From JBMOLC01 sp049324215 (GTDB lineage Bacteria > Patescibacteriota > Microgenomatia > UBA8517), in assembly GCA_049324215.1 (NCBI GenBank), contig JBMOLC010000030.1, positions 1-5,884 on the forward strand: a DNA stretch of 5,884 nt, read 5' to 3'. The notes below the pieces were generated by a model. The model worked only from the letters and a program-made list of their open reading frames with translations. It was not told the DNA's origin and did not search any database. Below, in pieces: positions 1-5,760 of this stretch. Within the stretch, counting starts at the first letter, position 1. The number at the start of each line of letters is the position of its first letter. The position numbers were made by a program, and so were the translations under genes.

Positions 1-531
1 GTTGCCGCGAATAGGCAGAAAGGTGTAGGCATACCAATCGTCACTGTAGTAGAGGCTACCCGGCTGGGTGTGATGGGTAATCAAGGGAATCAAGCTGTCT
101 CCGGCTCTTGAAGTGACCGGAAAGGTTAACACCTTCCCATTGCGCTGGTAGATTCCAAAGACAATCACCTTTCCCAACGCTCCCCAACCGCGCTTGCCTG
201 GCCTGCGACCGCCAAACATCGTTTCGTCAAGCTCTATCTTGCCGGAAAGAGAGCGGAGTTCATTTACCCCTTGGTTGTAAATTGTTCCCCTTAAGAGCCT
301 GAACCATCGTTGGATGGTTGGCTGACTGTAGGGAACCTGGAACCGCAAACGGTAAGCAGGCACCCCTAAACAGAAAAACTCTACTAGCCTACCCTTCCAG
401 TATGGTGAAATCCTGGTTTTTTGCCAGACAGTTTGTCTTGATTTTCTGGTTAATCCGCAGCTTTGACAGCGTTTTAAACCGCCGGAGAGTGACCAAAATT
501 TTCGACTGCCGCAGCGAGGGCAGACTTTCAT
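1..531 (-). CDS. IS1595-family (ISXO2-like) transposase, 3' end beyond the window
   Basis: Reading the minus strand from the ATG at 531-529 gives 177 uninterrupted codons that leave the window at base 1. The N-terminus (MKVCPRCGS) begins a zinc ribbon with two Cys pairs, C4/C7 and C22/C25, followed by a helix-turn-helix-like stretch (about 55-80, including SQPTIQRWF). The DDE/DDN-type catalytic domain then starts: ELDETMFGGRRPGKRG carries the first catalytic Asp (D102), GKVIVFGIYQRNGKV is the typical second strand, and GSLYYSDDWYAY carries the second catalytic Asp (about 164/165). This motif order is characteristic of ISXO2-like transposases of the IS1595 family, which cut and paste DNA. The third catalytic residue and C-terminus lie off the left edge, so integrity cannot be judged. 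An in-frame TAA two codons upstream makes 531 the only possible start. No well-placed Shine-Dalgarno is visible. Confidence 0.9.
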   Translation of the reverse strand, partial: MKVCPRCGSRKFWSLSGGLKRCQSCGLTRKSRQTVWQKTRISPYWKGRLVEFFCLGVPAYRLRFQVPYSQPTIQRWFRLLRGTIYNQGVNELRSLSGKIELDETMFGGRRPGKRGWGALGKVIVFGIYQRNGKVLTFPVTSRAGDSLIPLITHHTQPGSLYYSDDWYAYTFLPIRGN

Positions 532-600
532 ACCTTAAAAGTTACCGTATTATCAGCAAATTGTTAAGGTGCTAAGTGCAGTTTAGTTTTACAATTACCT
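1..600 (-). mobile_element. Partial IS1595-like insertion sequence, one end inside the window
   Basis: The transposase implies an insertion sequence whose promoter-proximal end must lie between the transposase start (531) and the pyrophosphatase start (618). The stretch 568-600 (beginning GGTGCTAAGTGCAG on the plus strand and ending ACAATTACCT) is the plausible terminal region. The matching inverted repeat would be off the left edge, so neither the terminal repeat nor the target duplication can be confirmed. The right boundary given is approximate. Confidence 0.45.
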
Positions 601-604
601 AAAG

Positions 605-610
605 TATTAT
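605..610 (+). promoter_or_regulatory. Candidate -10 element of the pyrophosphatase gene (TATTAT)
   Basis: TATTAT matches the TATAAT consensus in five of six positions and ends exactly 7 nt before the ATG at 618. Transcription would therefore start at or next to the start codon, giving a leaderless message. No good -35 is visible; TTTAGT at 582-587 is a weak match at a 17-nt spacing. There is no Shine-Dalgarno sequence before the ATG, which fits a leaderless start. Confidence 0.4.
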
Positions 611-617
611 TGATCAT

Positions 618-956
618 ATGGGTAATGCAAGAAATTTTCTCGGTAAGACAGTGAATGTAGTCATCGATCGCCCTTTGGGGTCAAAACACGCCAGGCACGG
701 TTTTGTTTATGAGGTCAATTATGGTTATGTGCCAGATACAAAATCCCCCGATGCTGAAGAGCTAGATGTATATTATTTAGGTGTTGATAAGCCAATCGGA
801 AAGGCTAGCGGAATTTGCATAGCAGTAATTCATAGAACCAACGACGATGATGATAAATTAGTTGTTGTTCCTGAAGGAACCGATATTTCTAATGAAGAAA
901 TTGAAAAACTGATTGAGTTTCAAGAAAAGTGGTTCAAACACAAGATCTTCAGATAA
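618..956 (+). CDS. Short inorganic pyrophosphatase-like protein
   Basis: This 112-residue protein resembles the short branch of family I soluble inorganic pyrophosphatases, which hydrolyse PPi to phosphate in the cytoplasm using Mg2+. Visible motifs are VIDRPLGSKH (15-24), the core YEVNYGYVPD (31-40) with the paired active-site tyrosines, the metal-binding pattern D45-A-E47-E-L-D50-V equivalent to the classical DGDPxDV, and NDDDDKLVVVPEG (75-87) matching the second acidic/Lys strand. The C-terminal FQEKWFKHKI (101-110) corresponds to the last active-site strand. It is much shorter than the usual 160-180 residues and lacks the long N-terminal loop that carries the extra Lys/Arg ligands, as is typical of this short group. 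Catalytic activity is inferred. The ATG at 618 is the only good start, because a TAA lies six codons upstream. By my count GC is near 39%, lower than in its neighbours. Confidence 0.85.
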   Translation: MGNARNFLGKTVNVVIDRPLGSKHARHGFVYEVNYGYVPDTKSPDAEELDVYYLGVDKPIGKASGICIAVIHRTNDDDDKLVVVPEGTDISNEEIEKLIEFQEKWFKHKIFR

Positions 957-979
957 CCAAAAATTCCTCCACTCGTGTT

Positions 980-1014
980 GGCGGTTAGCGCGAAGCGCTT
1001 TCCGTCCCACCGCC
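980..1014. repeat. GC-rich nested hairpin between pyrophosphatase and oxidoreductase genes
   Basis: An inner perfect stem AGCGC/GCGCT (987-991 and 995-999) closes a GAA loop. It is nested in an outer 6-bp stem GGCGGT/ACCGCC (980-985 and 1009-1014). The element starts 24 bp after the pyrophosphatase stop. No T-tract follows the outer stem directly, so it is not a textbook intrinsic terminator. It could be an RNA 3'-end stabiliser, a weak terminator for the upstream gene, or one copy of a dispersed palindromic repeat. Only one copy is seen in this window. Confidence 0.6.
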
Positions 1015-1073
1015 GCGAAAACGGGTTCTAACTTTTTCAAAAATCAGCTCCTGCGTAATTTCCCCAATCAAAC

Positions 1074-1088
1074 TGATAATGCTATCAT
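1074..1088 (+). promoter_or_regulatory. Candidate -10 of the oxidoreductase gene within a TGATA...TATCA dyad
   Basis: TATCAT at 1083-1088 matches TATAAT in five of six positions and ends exactly 7 nt before the ATG at 1096, the same spacing as upstream of the pyrophosphatase gene. It overlaps an imperfect palindrome, TGATA-ATGC-TATCA (1074-1087), which could be an operator or merely chance in AT-rich DNA. GATAAT at 1075-1080 is an alternative -10. No convincing -35 is seen, and there is no Shine-Dalgarno before the ATG. Confidence 0.35.
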
Positions 1089-1095
1089 TGTTGAT

Positions 1096-1814
1096 ATGAA
1101 GCTAAAACTTGTCGAAAAAAGAGAAGAAGCTAAAGGGACAAAATCTTTTTTTGGGAACCGGAAAAACCGATAAGCTATCTAGCTGGCCAATACTTTTACT
1201 TCACCCTTCCTGCCCTTAAGTACCCTGACCCCAGAGGAGCAACTCGTCACTTTACTCTTTCTTCCTCTCCTTCCGAGCAAGGTGTTATAAGATGTACCAC
1301 TAGAATCCGTGAGGAATCGGGCTATAAAAAAACGCTGGATGAACTAGAAGTTGAAACACTCATCGACGGCGAAGGACCAAGTGGCGAGTTTATTCTGGAC
1401 GAAAACGAAAAAGGCCCCCACGTCTTCCTGGCAGGAGGAATAGGAATTACTCCTTTTAGGAGCATGATAAAGTATGTGTTTGACAAAAACTTAGACACCC
1501 AAATTCCCCTTATTTACTCCAATTCTGTCCCGGAGGAAATTGCTTTTAGAAAAGAGCTTGAGGACTTATCCGCCTCTTGGCCCAATCTCGAACTAACCCT
1601 CACGATTACTAAACCCGAGGAAAGTAGCGAGAAGTGGTCCGGGACTGTCGGAAGGATAGACGAGAACCTGATTAAAAAAGTCGTTAGTGATATTCCCGCT
1701 TCTACCTTTTGGCTTTGTGGACCCCCCGCTATGGTTGCTGCAATGGAAGTAGTACTGGGGAAGCTTGGCGTTGGGTTGGGGAAAGTTCGCTCCGAAAAGT
1801 TCACTGGATATTAG
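1096..1814 (+). CDS. FAD/NAD(P)-binding oxidoreductase (ferredoxin-NADP reductase-like), frame interrupted at a T7 run
   Basis: From the ATG at 1096 the frame reads 19 residues ending KGTKSFF, then runs into a stop at 1171-1173. Shifting by -1 at the T run 1146-1152 continues directly as WEPEKPISYLAGQYFYFTL and stays open to the TAA at 1812-1814, giving 239 residues. In this composite, G31-Q-Y and R51-H-F-T-L-S-S form the FAD-binding beta-barrel signature and GEGPSGEF (92-99) follows. AGGIGITPFRS (113-123) is the NAD(P)-binding glycine motif, and FWLCGPPAMV plus the C-terminal EKFTGY complete the nucleotide domain. This is the ferredoxin-reductase/flavohemoprotein-type module without heme or 2Fe-2S domain, transferring electrons between NAD(P)H and an unknown partner. 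An ATG at 1464 could start only the NAD half, which would lack FAD binding. The break may be a sequencing or assembly indel, a recent mutation, or recoding. Confidence 0.85.
1146..1152 (+). other. Slippery T7 heptamer at the frame break
   Basis: In the zero frame the bases read TCT TTT TTT GGG, so the heptamer T-TTT-TTT has the X-XXY-YYZ form at which both tRNAs can slip back by one base. The -1 frame then reads TGG GAA CCG, restoring the oxidoreductase. Adding one T by transcript slippage would give the same protein. I see no strong downstream stem: only a 3-bp CGG/CCG hairpin around 1159-1169. The purine-rich AAAGGGA upstream (1132-1138) is not a clear Shine-Dalgarno stimulator. The site is certain; its function is open. 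Confidence 0.5.
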
Positions 1815-1832
1815 ATTCTACCTCTTGCCAGG

Positions 1833-1841
1833 TGTTATAAT
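1833..1841 (+). promoter_or_regulatory. Extended -10 promoter of the tRNA-Thr gene
   Basis: TGTTATAAT combines a perfect TATAAT hexamer (1836-1841) with an extended TGn motif. The predicted start near 1848 would give a tRNA 5' leader of about 9 nt. A -35 at the right distance (about 1813-1818) is poor, which extended -10 promoters tolerate. It probably also drives the Ig-domain gene immediately after the tRNA. Confidence 0.65.
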
Positions 1842-1856
1842 TCGCTTGTAGTTTAG

Positions 1857-1930
1857 GCCGGCGTAGCTTAGTGGCAAAGCAGCGCTTTCGTAAAGCGTAG
1901 ATGGTGGTTCGATTCCACCCGTCGGCTCCA
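1857..1930 (+). tRNA. tRNA-Thr, anticodon CGU, CCA encoded
   Basis: The sequence folds as a complete cloverleaf. The acceptor stem is GCCGGCG (1857-1863) with CGTCGGC (1920-1926), including one G-T pair. The D stem is GCTT/AAGC (1866-1869, 1877-1880) with a GG-containing loop. The anticodon stem is GCGCT/AGCGT (1882-1886, 1894-1898) with loop TTCGTAA. The T arm is GGTGG-TTCGATT-CCACC (1903-1919). The anticodon C1889-G1890-T1891 reads the threonine codon ACG. The discriminator base is T1927, and CCA is encoded at 1928-1930. The variable loop is four bases and there is no intron. A stop-free gap of one base separates the CCA from the next gene's GTG. Confidence 0.95.
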
Positions 1931-1931
1931 G

Positions 1932-2642
1932 GTGAGATATTCGCGGCTGGCTTCGGTTGAGGAAAGGCGCAATAAGCGCCGCGCCTTCTTTTTTATCGTT
2001 TTGACCGTTCTTTCCATCCTCGTCCTGATCTTCTTTGGTCTACCCTCGATCGCCAAATTTGCCGCCTTTTTAACGGATATTAGAAAAAGTAGCCTACCGG
2101 TTGACAAAAACGATACTACCCCTCCTGCCCCTCCCCGTTTAAGCCGTCTTCCCGAGGCGACCAACAAGACAGAAGTTGAACTTTCGGGAACAACAGAGGA
2201 AGGTGCAACCGTCATCCTTTTTATTAACGGCAAGGAGGAAGAAATAGTTGCCGATGCCGATGGAAAATTCGCTTTCTCACTCCCTCTCAGAAAAGGAGAA
2301 AATGAAGTCTACGCCAAAGCCAAAGACCTCGCTGGAAACGAAAGCCAGCCAAGCGCTGTCCAGATAGTCATTTTTGACAACGAGCCTCCCAATCTTGACA
2401 TTTCTTCTCCTGACGACGGCAGCCAGTTTTATGGCGAAAAACAGAGACAACTGACCATAACTGGAGTAACGGAAGGGGGCGTAACCCTGACCATCAATGA
2501 CAGAATCGTCAAGGTTGAAGAAGACGGGAGTTTTACCTTTGTGACTACTCTGGGCGAGGGGGGGAACTCTTTTAACTTTAAATCCACGGATAAAGCTGGT
2601 AACCAGACCGAAAAAACAATCAGCGTCAACTTCTCTCCCTAA
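1932..2642 (+). CDS. Membrane-anchored protein with two tandem Ig-like domains
   Basis: This 236-residue protein begins with a basic cytoplasmic tail (ERRNKRR, 11-17) followed by one strongly hydrophobic helix (about 18-47, including FFFIVLTVLSILVLIFFGLP). The topology predicted is N-inside with the rest outside the membrane. A Pro/Thr/Asp linker (57-75) precedes two related beta-sandwich repeats of the bacterial Ig/glucodextranase-B type. Repeat one (about 78-148) contains DGKFAFSLPLRKGENEVYAK and KDLAGNES; repeat two (about 152-235) contains DGSFTFVTTLGEGGNSFNFK and DKAGNQTEK. It is probably a surface adhesion or envelope structural protein; the ligand is unknown. GTG 1932 is the first possible start, since the frame upstream runs through the tRNA to a TAG at 1869 with no ATG, GTG or TTG. 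There is no Shine-Dalgarno other than tRNA sequence. The 3' end overlaps the convergent ligase-like gene by 17 bp. Confidence 0.8.
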   Translation: MRYSRLASVEERRNKRRAFFFIVLTVLSILVLIFFGLPSIAKFAAFLTDIRKSSLPVDKNDTTPPAPPRLSRLPEATNKTEVELSGTTEEGATVILFINGKEEEIVADADGKFAFSLPLRKGENEVYAKAKDLAGNESQPSAVQIVIFDNEPPNLDISSPDDGSQFYGEKQRQLTITGVTEGGVTLTINDRIVKVEEDGSFTFVTTLGEGGNSFNFKSTDKAGNQTEKTISVNFSP

Positions 2643-3789
2643 TAGAAAGAGCCAGCATTATTCCCATGTACCCCATGACCCAGGGATAAAAAAGACTATT
2701 GGTAAAAAGGCTGTGGGTAAGAAGAGAAACTCCGCTGGCAATAAAAACCTTACCATAAAGATTTCTGGTTGTATTTTTGAGAATTCTGAAGACGAGAAAC
2801 AGAAATGAAAAAAATCCGACTAGACCGCCTGTCGCCAGAATGAGAAGGGGGCCGGACTCAACTCCCGAGCAGGCGTGGGAAGTGAAGTCCGCCGTTTTCC
2901 CCAAAAATTTTTCTTTTCCCGCACAGACGTTGTTGTAGCCAATGCCAAAAACTGGCGATTTGGAAAAAAGAGCTATACCCTCTGAATAGCTGGTTAAACG
3001 GGCGAAAATACTCCTTGTCCTGGCAAGGGCTACCCCCTCGCTTCCCCACCTGGGAATCAGAAAAACAATCATTAGGAAAATTAAGACAGGGGGTAAGATT
3101 CTCTTGAGATTTTTCTCAAGTGCCAAAAGAGTTGCCAGGCCCGCTAAAAACGCAAAGTAGCCGGCCCGGGAATAAGTCAGGGCAATAACCACGAGGAAAA
3201 ATCCCAAAAGGGCAAGCCATTTTTTGTTTTGGGTAGTGAAATAAAACCCTAGGGTAGCCAAAAAACCAAAGACCAAAAAAATAACCGTAAAGCCGGGGTC
3301 CAAGAAAGTTCCTACGAGTCTAAAAAGGTGGTCGTCCCAACCCCAGACGCTAAAGGCTCTGACGTCCGGATAGACAAAGTATTGGAAAAGCCCGAAGATT
3401 CCGATAAAAGAAGAGATAGCAACTAACGATTTGAAAAGAAATTCTTTGAGATTCTCTTTCTTGGTCAAATCTAAAACTCCCAGGAAAAACAAAGAATAGG
3501 CAACTAGTCTAAAAAAATAGAGAGAGACAACAAGGGATTGTCTAGCGCTGAAAGTCAGAAAAGAAAAAACCAGAGAAAAACCGAGAACATAAAGAAAGTT
3601 TTTGACGTCGACAAAAACCTTGGGAAATTTTATTTTTCCTCTTAAAGTACTAAGGGCTAAAAGACCGACAACGACGTCTGCCGGGTGAATCCTCACGCTT
3701 ACCCCCAAAATATTGGCAGTAAAACTCAATAGTTGCCCAAAGGGGAAAATTACCAGATAGATAAAAAGTAGAGCTTTTTTAAAATTCAT
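2626..3789 (-). CDS. O-antigen ligase/polymerase-like membrane protein (Wzy/WaaL family)
   Basis: This 387-residue protein is almost entirely hydrophobic, with roughly ten or more membrane spans and a large extracytoplasmic loop around 247-310. Family features of the O-antigen ligase group (PF04932 type) are visible: LTYSRAGYFAF (204-214) with the conserved Arg208, FSKSPVFGIGYNN (275-287), and a His-containing segment SHACSGVESGPLLILATGG (304-322) with His305. Members either polymerise lipid-linked glycan repeats (Wzy) or transfer the glycan to an acceptor (WaaL or protein O-glycosylation); sequence alone does not separate these. It is the last gene of the minus-strand operon. Its ATG overlaps the upstream glycosyltransferase stop as ATGA, so translational coupling is likely. 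Its 3' end collides with the Ig-domain gene without a visible terminator between them. Confidence 0.85.
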   Translation of the reverse strand: MNFKKALLFIYLVIFPFGQLLSFTANILGVSVRIHPADVVVGLLALSTLRGKIKFPKVFVDVKNFLYVLGFSLVFSFLTFSARQSLVVSLYFFRLVAYSLFFLGVLDLTKKENLKEFLFKSLVAISSFIGIFGLFQYFVYPDVRAFSVWGWDDHLFRLVGTFLDPGFTVIFLVFGFLATLGFYFTTQNKKWLALLGFFLVVIALTYSRAGYFAFLAGLATLLALEKNLKRILPPVLIFLMIVFLIPRWGSEGVALARTRSIFARLTSYSEGIALFSKSPVFGIGYNNVCAGKEKFLGKTADFTSHACSGVESGPLLILATGGLVGFFSFLFLVFRILKNTTRNLYGKVFIASGVSLLTHSLFTNSLFYPWVMGYMGIMLALSIRERS

Positions 3790-4532
3790 TTTCTTTGCAT
3801 CAACCAGAGCTTACTCCAGGCTAAAAAGGAATGAAAACTCATAAGAAGAGCTACCACAAAACCCGCTTCTGCGTCTAAAAATCCCAGCCGTAAGATGTAG
3901 TTTCTGAAAAATTTCAATTTGGGGTAAAACATAATCTTCAGAAGATTTGAGCTTTTTCCTTCTTCAAGATTTGCTTTGGCATGGAGAGTCGAGTGGAAGT
4001 TGATGTCACTAATAAATTCTCTTAGTGTTTGGTGGGGGTAATGCAGTAAAGGATTTTTGAGGGTTCTGGTTCTGCCAACTATCCGCCAGAATTCGTGAAC
4101 CCGCCTTTTCCAGCGCCCAGCTCCCTTCCGTGCGAGTCTTAAAAATTTCAAATTTGTGGTCTCGCCGTAACAAAGCTTCTTGCCCCACAAATAGTCTTCT
4201 CTTTTTAAATAGTATCCACTGTAGGGATTATTTTCTCGGCTTGTCTCTTTTACTATCTCTTCTTGCAATTCCTGGGAAACTCTTTCGTCAGCGTCGACAA
4301 ATAAAATCCACCTTCCTTTGGCCATATCTTGCCCAAAATTCCTTTGTCGGGCAAAGTCTCCCTCTAACTCTCTGATATACACCTTTGCCCCGTAGCTTTT
4401 AGCTATCTTGTGTGTTTTATCGTTAGAGCCATCGTCAATAACGAGGATTTCATCGCAGAACGCTAGACCTTTAAGGCAGGCGGCGATATTTCTCTCTTCG
4501 TTTTTGGTGAGAACCACTGCCGAAATATTCAT
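3786..4532 (-). CDS. Family 2 glycosyltransferase (WaaE/KdtX-like)
   Basis: This 248-residue GT-A fold enzyme would transfer a sugar from a nucleotide-sugar donor to a lipid-linked glycan on the cytoplasmic membrane face. The start MNISAVVLTKNEERNI, with TKNEE (9-13), is typical of the lipopolysaccharide-core beta-glycosyltransferase branch. DDGS (33-36) binds the nucleotide, and DADE (80-83) is the metal-binding DxD motif. RRVHEFW (143-149) and HYPHQT (164-169) match conserved positions of that branch. A hydrophobic/basic C-terminal stretch (about 205-245) suggests membrane association. The donor and acceptor cannot be read from sequence. It overlaps the flippase gene upstream and the ligase-like gene downstream by 4 bp each (ATGA), the hallmark of a coupled operon. 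No Shine-Dalgarno precedes the ATG. Confidence 0.9.
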   Translation of the reverse strand: MNISAVVLTKNEERNIAACLKGLAFCDEILVIDDGSNDKTHKIAKSYGAKVYIRELEGDFARQRNFGQDMAKGRWILFVDADERVSQELQEEIVKETSRENNPYSGYYLKREDYLWGKKLCYGETTNLKFLRLARKGAGRWKRRVHEFWRIVGRTRTLKNPLLHYPHQTLREFISDINFHSTLHAKANLEEGKSSNLLKIMFYPKLKFFRNYILRLGFLDAEAGFVVALLMSFHSFLAWSKLWLMQRK

Positions 4533-5758
4533 GTTTGGCCAGCCCCTAAGACTTTCTTGAGATGATATAAGATAACGGGTGAGGCGGTTAGTGTTCCCAC
4601 AATGGTTGCGTAGGCAGCCCCCACGATTCCGAATTTGTTGACAAGAGGAATTAGGGGTAATGAAAGGCCCAAAATTCCAAAAAGGGTAACCATGGTCACA
4701 ATTTCCTGCTTTTTAACTGACAAAAAGAGTGAATAGGCGGAATCGGAAAGTGCTTTTAAGATTCCGAAAATTGCTAAAACCTTGAGAGCCCCGACTGCGC
4801 CCAACCACGCTTCACCAAATAAAAGCACTATTACCTCCCTTGAAAAGGAAAAAAGTAAGAATCCAAAAGGGATAACCAGAAGGCCTATAACACCAGTAAT
4901 CTTCAAAAAAGCCTTCTTTAGTCTTTGTCGGTCAGCCGCAATTTTGGCGTAAGTCGGGAAGGTTACTTTATTGAAAACCTCTCCCACTTCCGAAATTGGC
5001 AGAGTCGATACCCGATAGGCCTGTTGATAGAGCCCCAGGGGTGCTGTTCCCAGAAGTTTGCCGACGATAATGTCGTCAAGGTGCTGAAAAAGGTATTCGA
5101 AGGTGCCAGCTAAAGTAATCCATCTTCCCCTGGCGATTACCTTTTTGACTTTTTCTGAATCAAAGCTGAAGAAAGGCCTGGGAGAAACCACGCTAAAAGA
5201 AATAATTACTTCGGCAAAGGCGGACAAAAACATTCCCCAGATAAAGGCCAATTCGCTGCGGGTCATAATTCCCAGGAGAATCGCGCAAGTCGTATCAACT
5301 AGATATAGAAAGGTCCGAAACCAGAATTCTTTATTAAACTTCAGTTCCTTCTGGAACTTAACAATGGCAGGATTGATAAAGCCCCTCGTCAAAGGAATTA
5401 GGCTTGTCAGCCTCAAGATAGCGCTTGACTCGCTTGATTTAAAAAAACCAGCGATAAGGGGAGCGAGTAAGAATATCGTCAGGGAAATCAAAACCCCTCT
5501 CGCAATTGAAACCAACCAGGCGGTTGAAATATAGGAGTCGATTTCATCCTCTTCCTGAATCAGGACGACATTTATCCCCGTCTCGGTTATGATTTCGAGG
5601 AATGCCAAAACCAGAAGAGCTATCCCAAAAATCCCGAATTGGGCCGGCGTCAAAAATCTTGCTAGGACGACCATCTTCAGAAGCGCCAGCCCGCGGGTTG
5701 AACCTCTTAACAGGCCCATCCAGGAAATGCCAACTAAAGCCTCCTTAAAATATCCCAC
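4529..5758 (-). CDS. Polysaccharide flippase, Wzx/RfbX-type (MOP superfamily)
   Basis: This 409-residue protein with about 12 predicted hydrophobic segments would move undecaprenyl-linked glycan units across the cytoplasmic membrane. Typical features are the opening ALVGISWMGLLRG, the loop ARFLTPAQFGIFG (33-45), the central DDIIVGKLLGTAPLGLYQQAYR segment (228-249) and FPTYAKI (267-273). All are characteristic of the Wzx/COG2244 exporter group. Length is slightly below the usual 420-480. The GTG at 5758 is chosen because homologous proteins begin about a dozen residues before the GISWxGLLR motif, while the next candidate, Met14, lies inside that motif. A TAG of the preceding open frame ends 2 nt upstream, suggesting coupling. 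An AAGGAGG stretch lies just inside the gene but is too far from any in-frame start to act as its Shine-Dalgarno. Confidence 0.9.
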   Translation of the reverse strand: MGYFKEALVGISWMGLLRGSTRGLALLKMVVLARFLTPAQFGIFGIALLVLAFLEIITETGINVVLIQEEDEIDSYISTAWLVSIARGVLISLTIFLLAPLIAGFFKSSESSAILRLTSLIPLTRGFINPAIVKFQKELKFNKEFWFRTFLYLVDTTCAILLGIMTRSELAFIWGMFLSAFAEVIISFSVVSPRPFFSFDSEKVKKVIARGRWITLAGTFEYLFQHLDDIIVGKLLGTAPLGLYQQAYRVSTLPISEVGEVFNKVTFPTYAKIAADRQRLKKAFLKITGVIGLLVIPFGFLLFSFSREVIVLLFGEAWLGAVGALKVLAIFGILKALSDSAYSLFLSVKKQEIVTMVTLFGILGLSLPLIPLVNKFGIVGAAYATIVGTLTASPVILYHLKKVLGAGQT

Positions 5759-5760
5759 GG

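Noticed and set aside
318..575. Plus-strand open frame of 85 codons opposite the transposase
   Set aside because: It is antisense to a clearly conserved transposase (Cys pairs and ELDET/YYSDDW motifs on the minus strand) and has no recognisable features.
970..1020. Integron attC site suggested by the GTTGGCGG...CCGCC palindrome
   Set aside because: The 7-bp core consensus (GTTRRRY/RYYYAAC) is not met and there is no integrase or cassette array nearby.
858..1040. Minus-strand open frame across the pyrophosphatase end and the hairpin
   Set aside because: It overlaps a supported gene on the opposite strand and a palindrome; its translation shows no domain or plausible start signal.
1464..1814. 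Independent short gene starting at ATG 1464
   Set aside because: The motif AGGIGITPFRS is cut by this start, and the same frame extends upstream with conserved FAD-domain residues. It is the second part of the frameshifted oxidoreductase.
1280..1840. The 11-mer AGGTGTTATAA occurs at 1280-1290 and again at 1830-1840 in the tRNA promoter
   Set aside because: The first copy lies in the conserved coding sequence QGVIR of the oxidoreductase and lacks the final T of TATAAT; two copies of an 11-mer are compatible with chance.
1868..2233. Minus-strand 121-codon frame through the tRNA and Ig-domain gene
   Set aside because: It crosses the tRNA antisense and shadows the membrane/Ig-domain coding sequence; no independent evidence supports it.
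2631..2653. CTCT...AGAG pairing at the convergent gene ends as a bidirectional terminator
   Set aside because: The stem is only about four base pairs, A/T-flanked and without T-tracts on either side.
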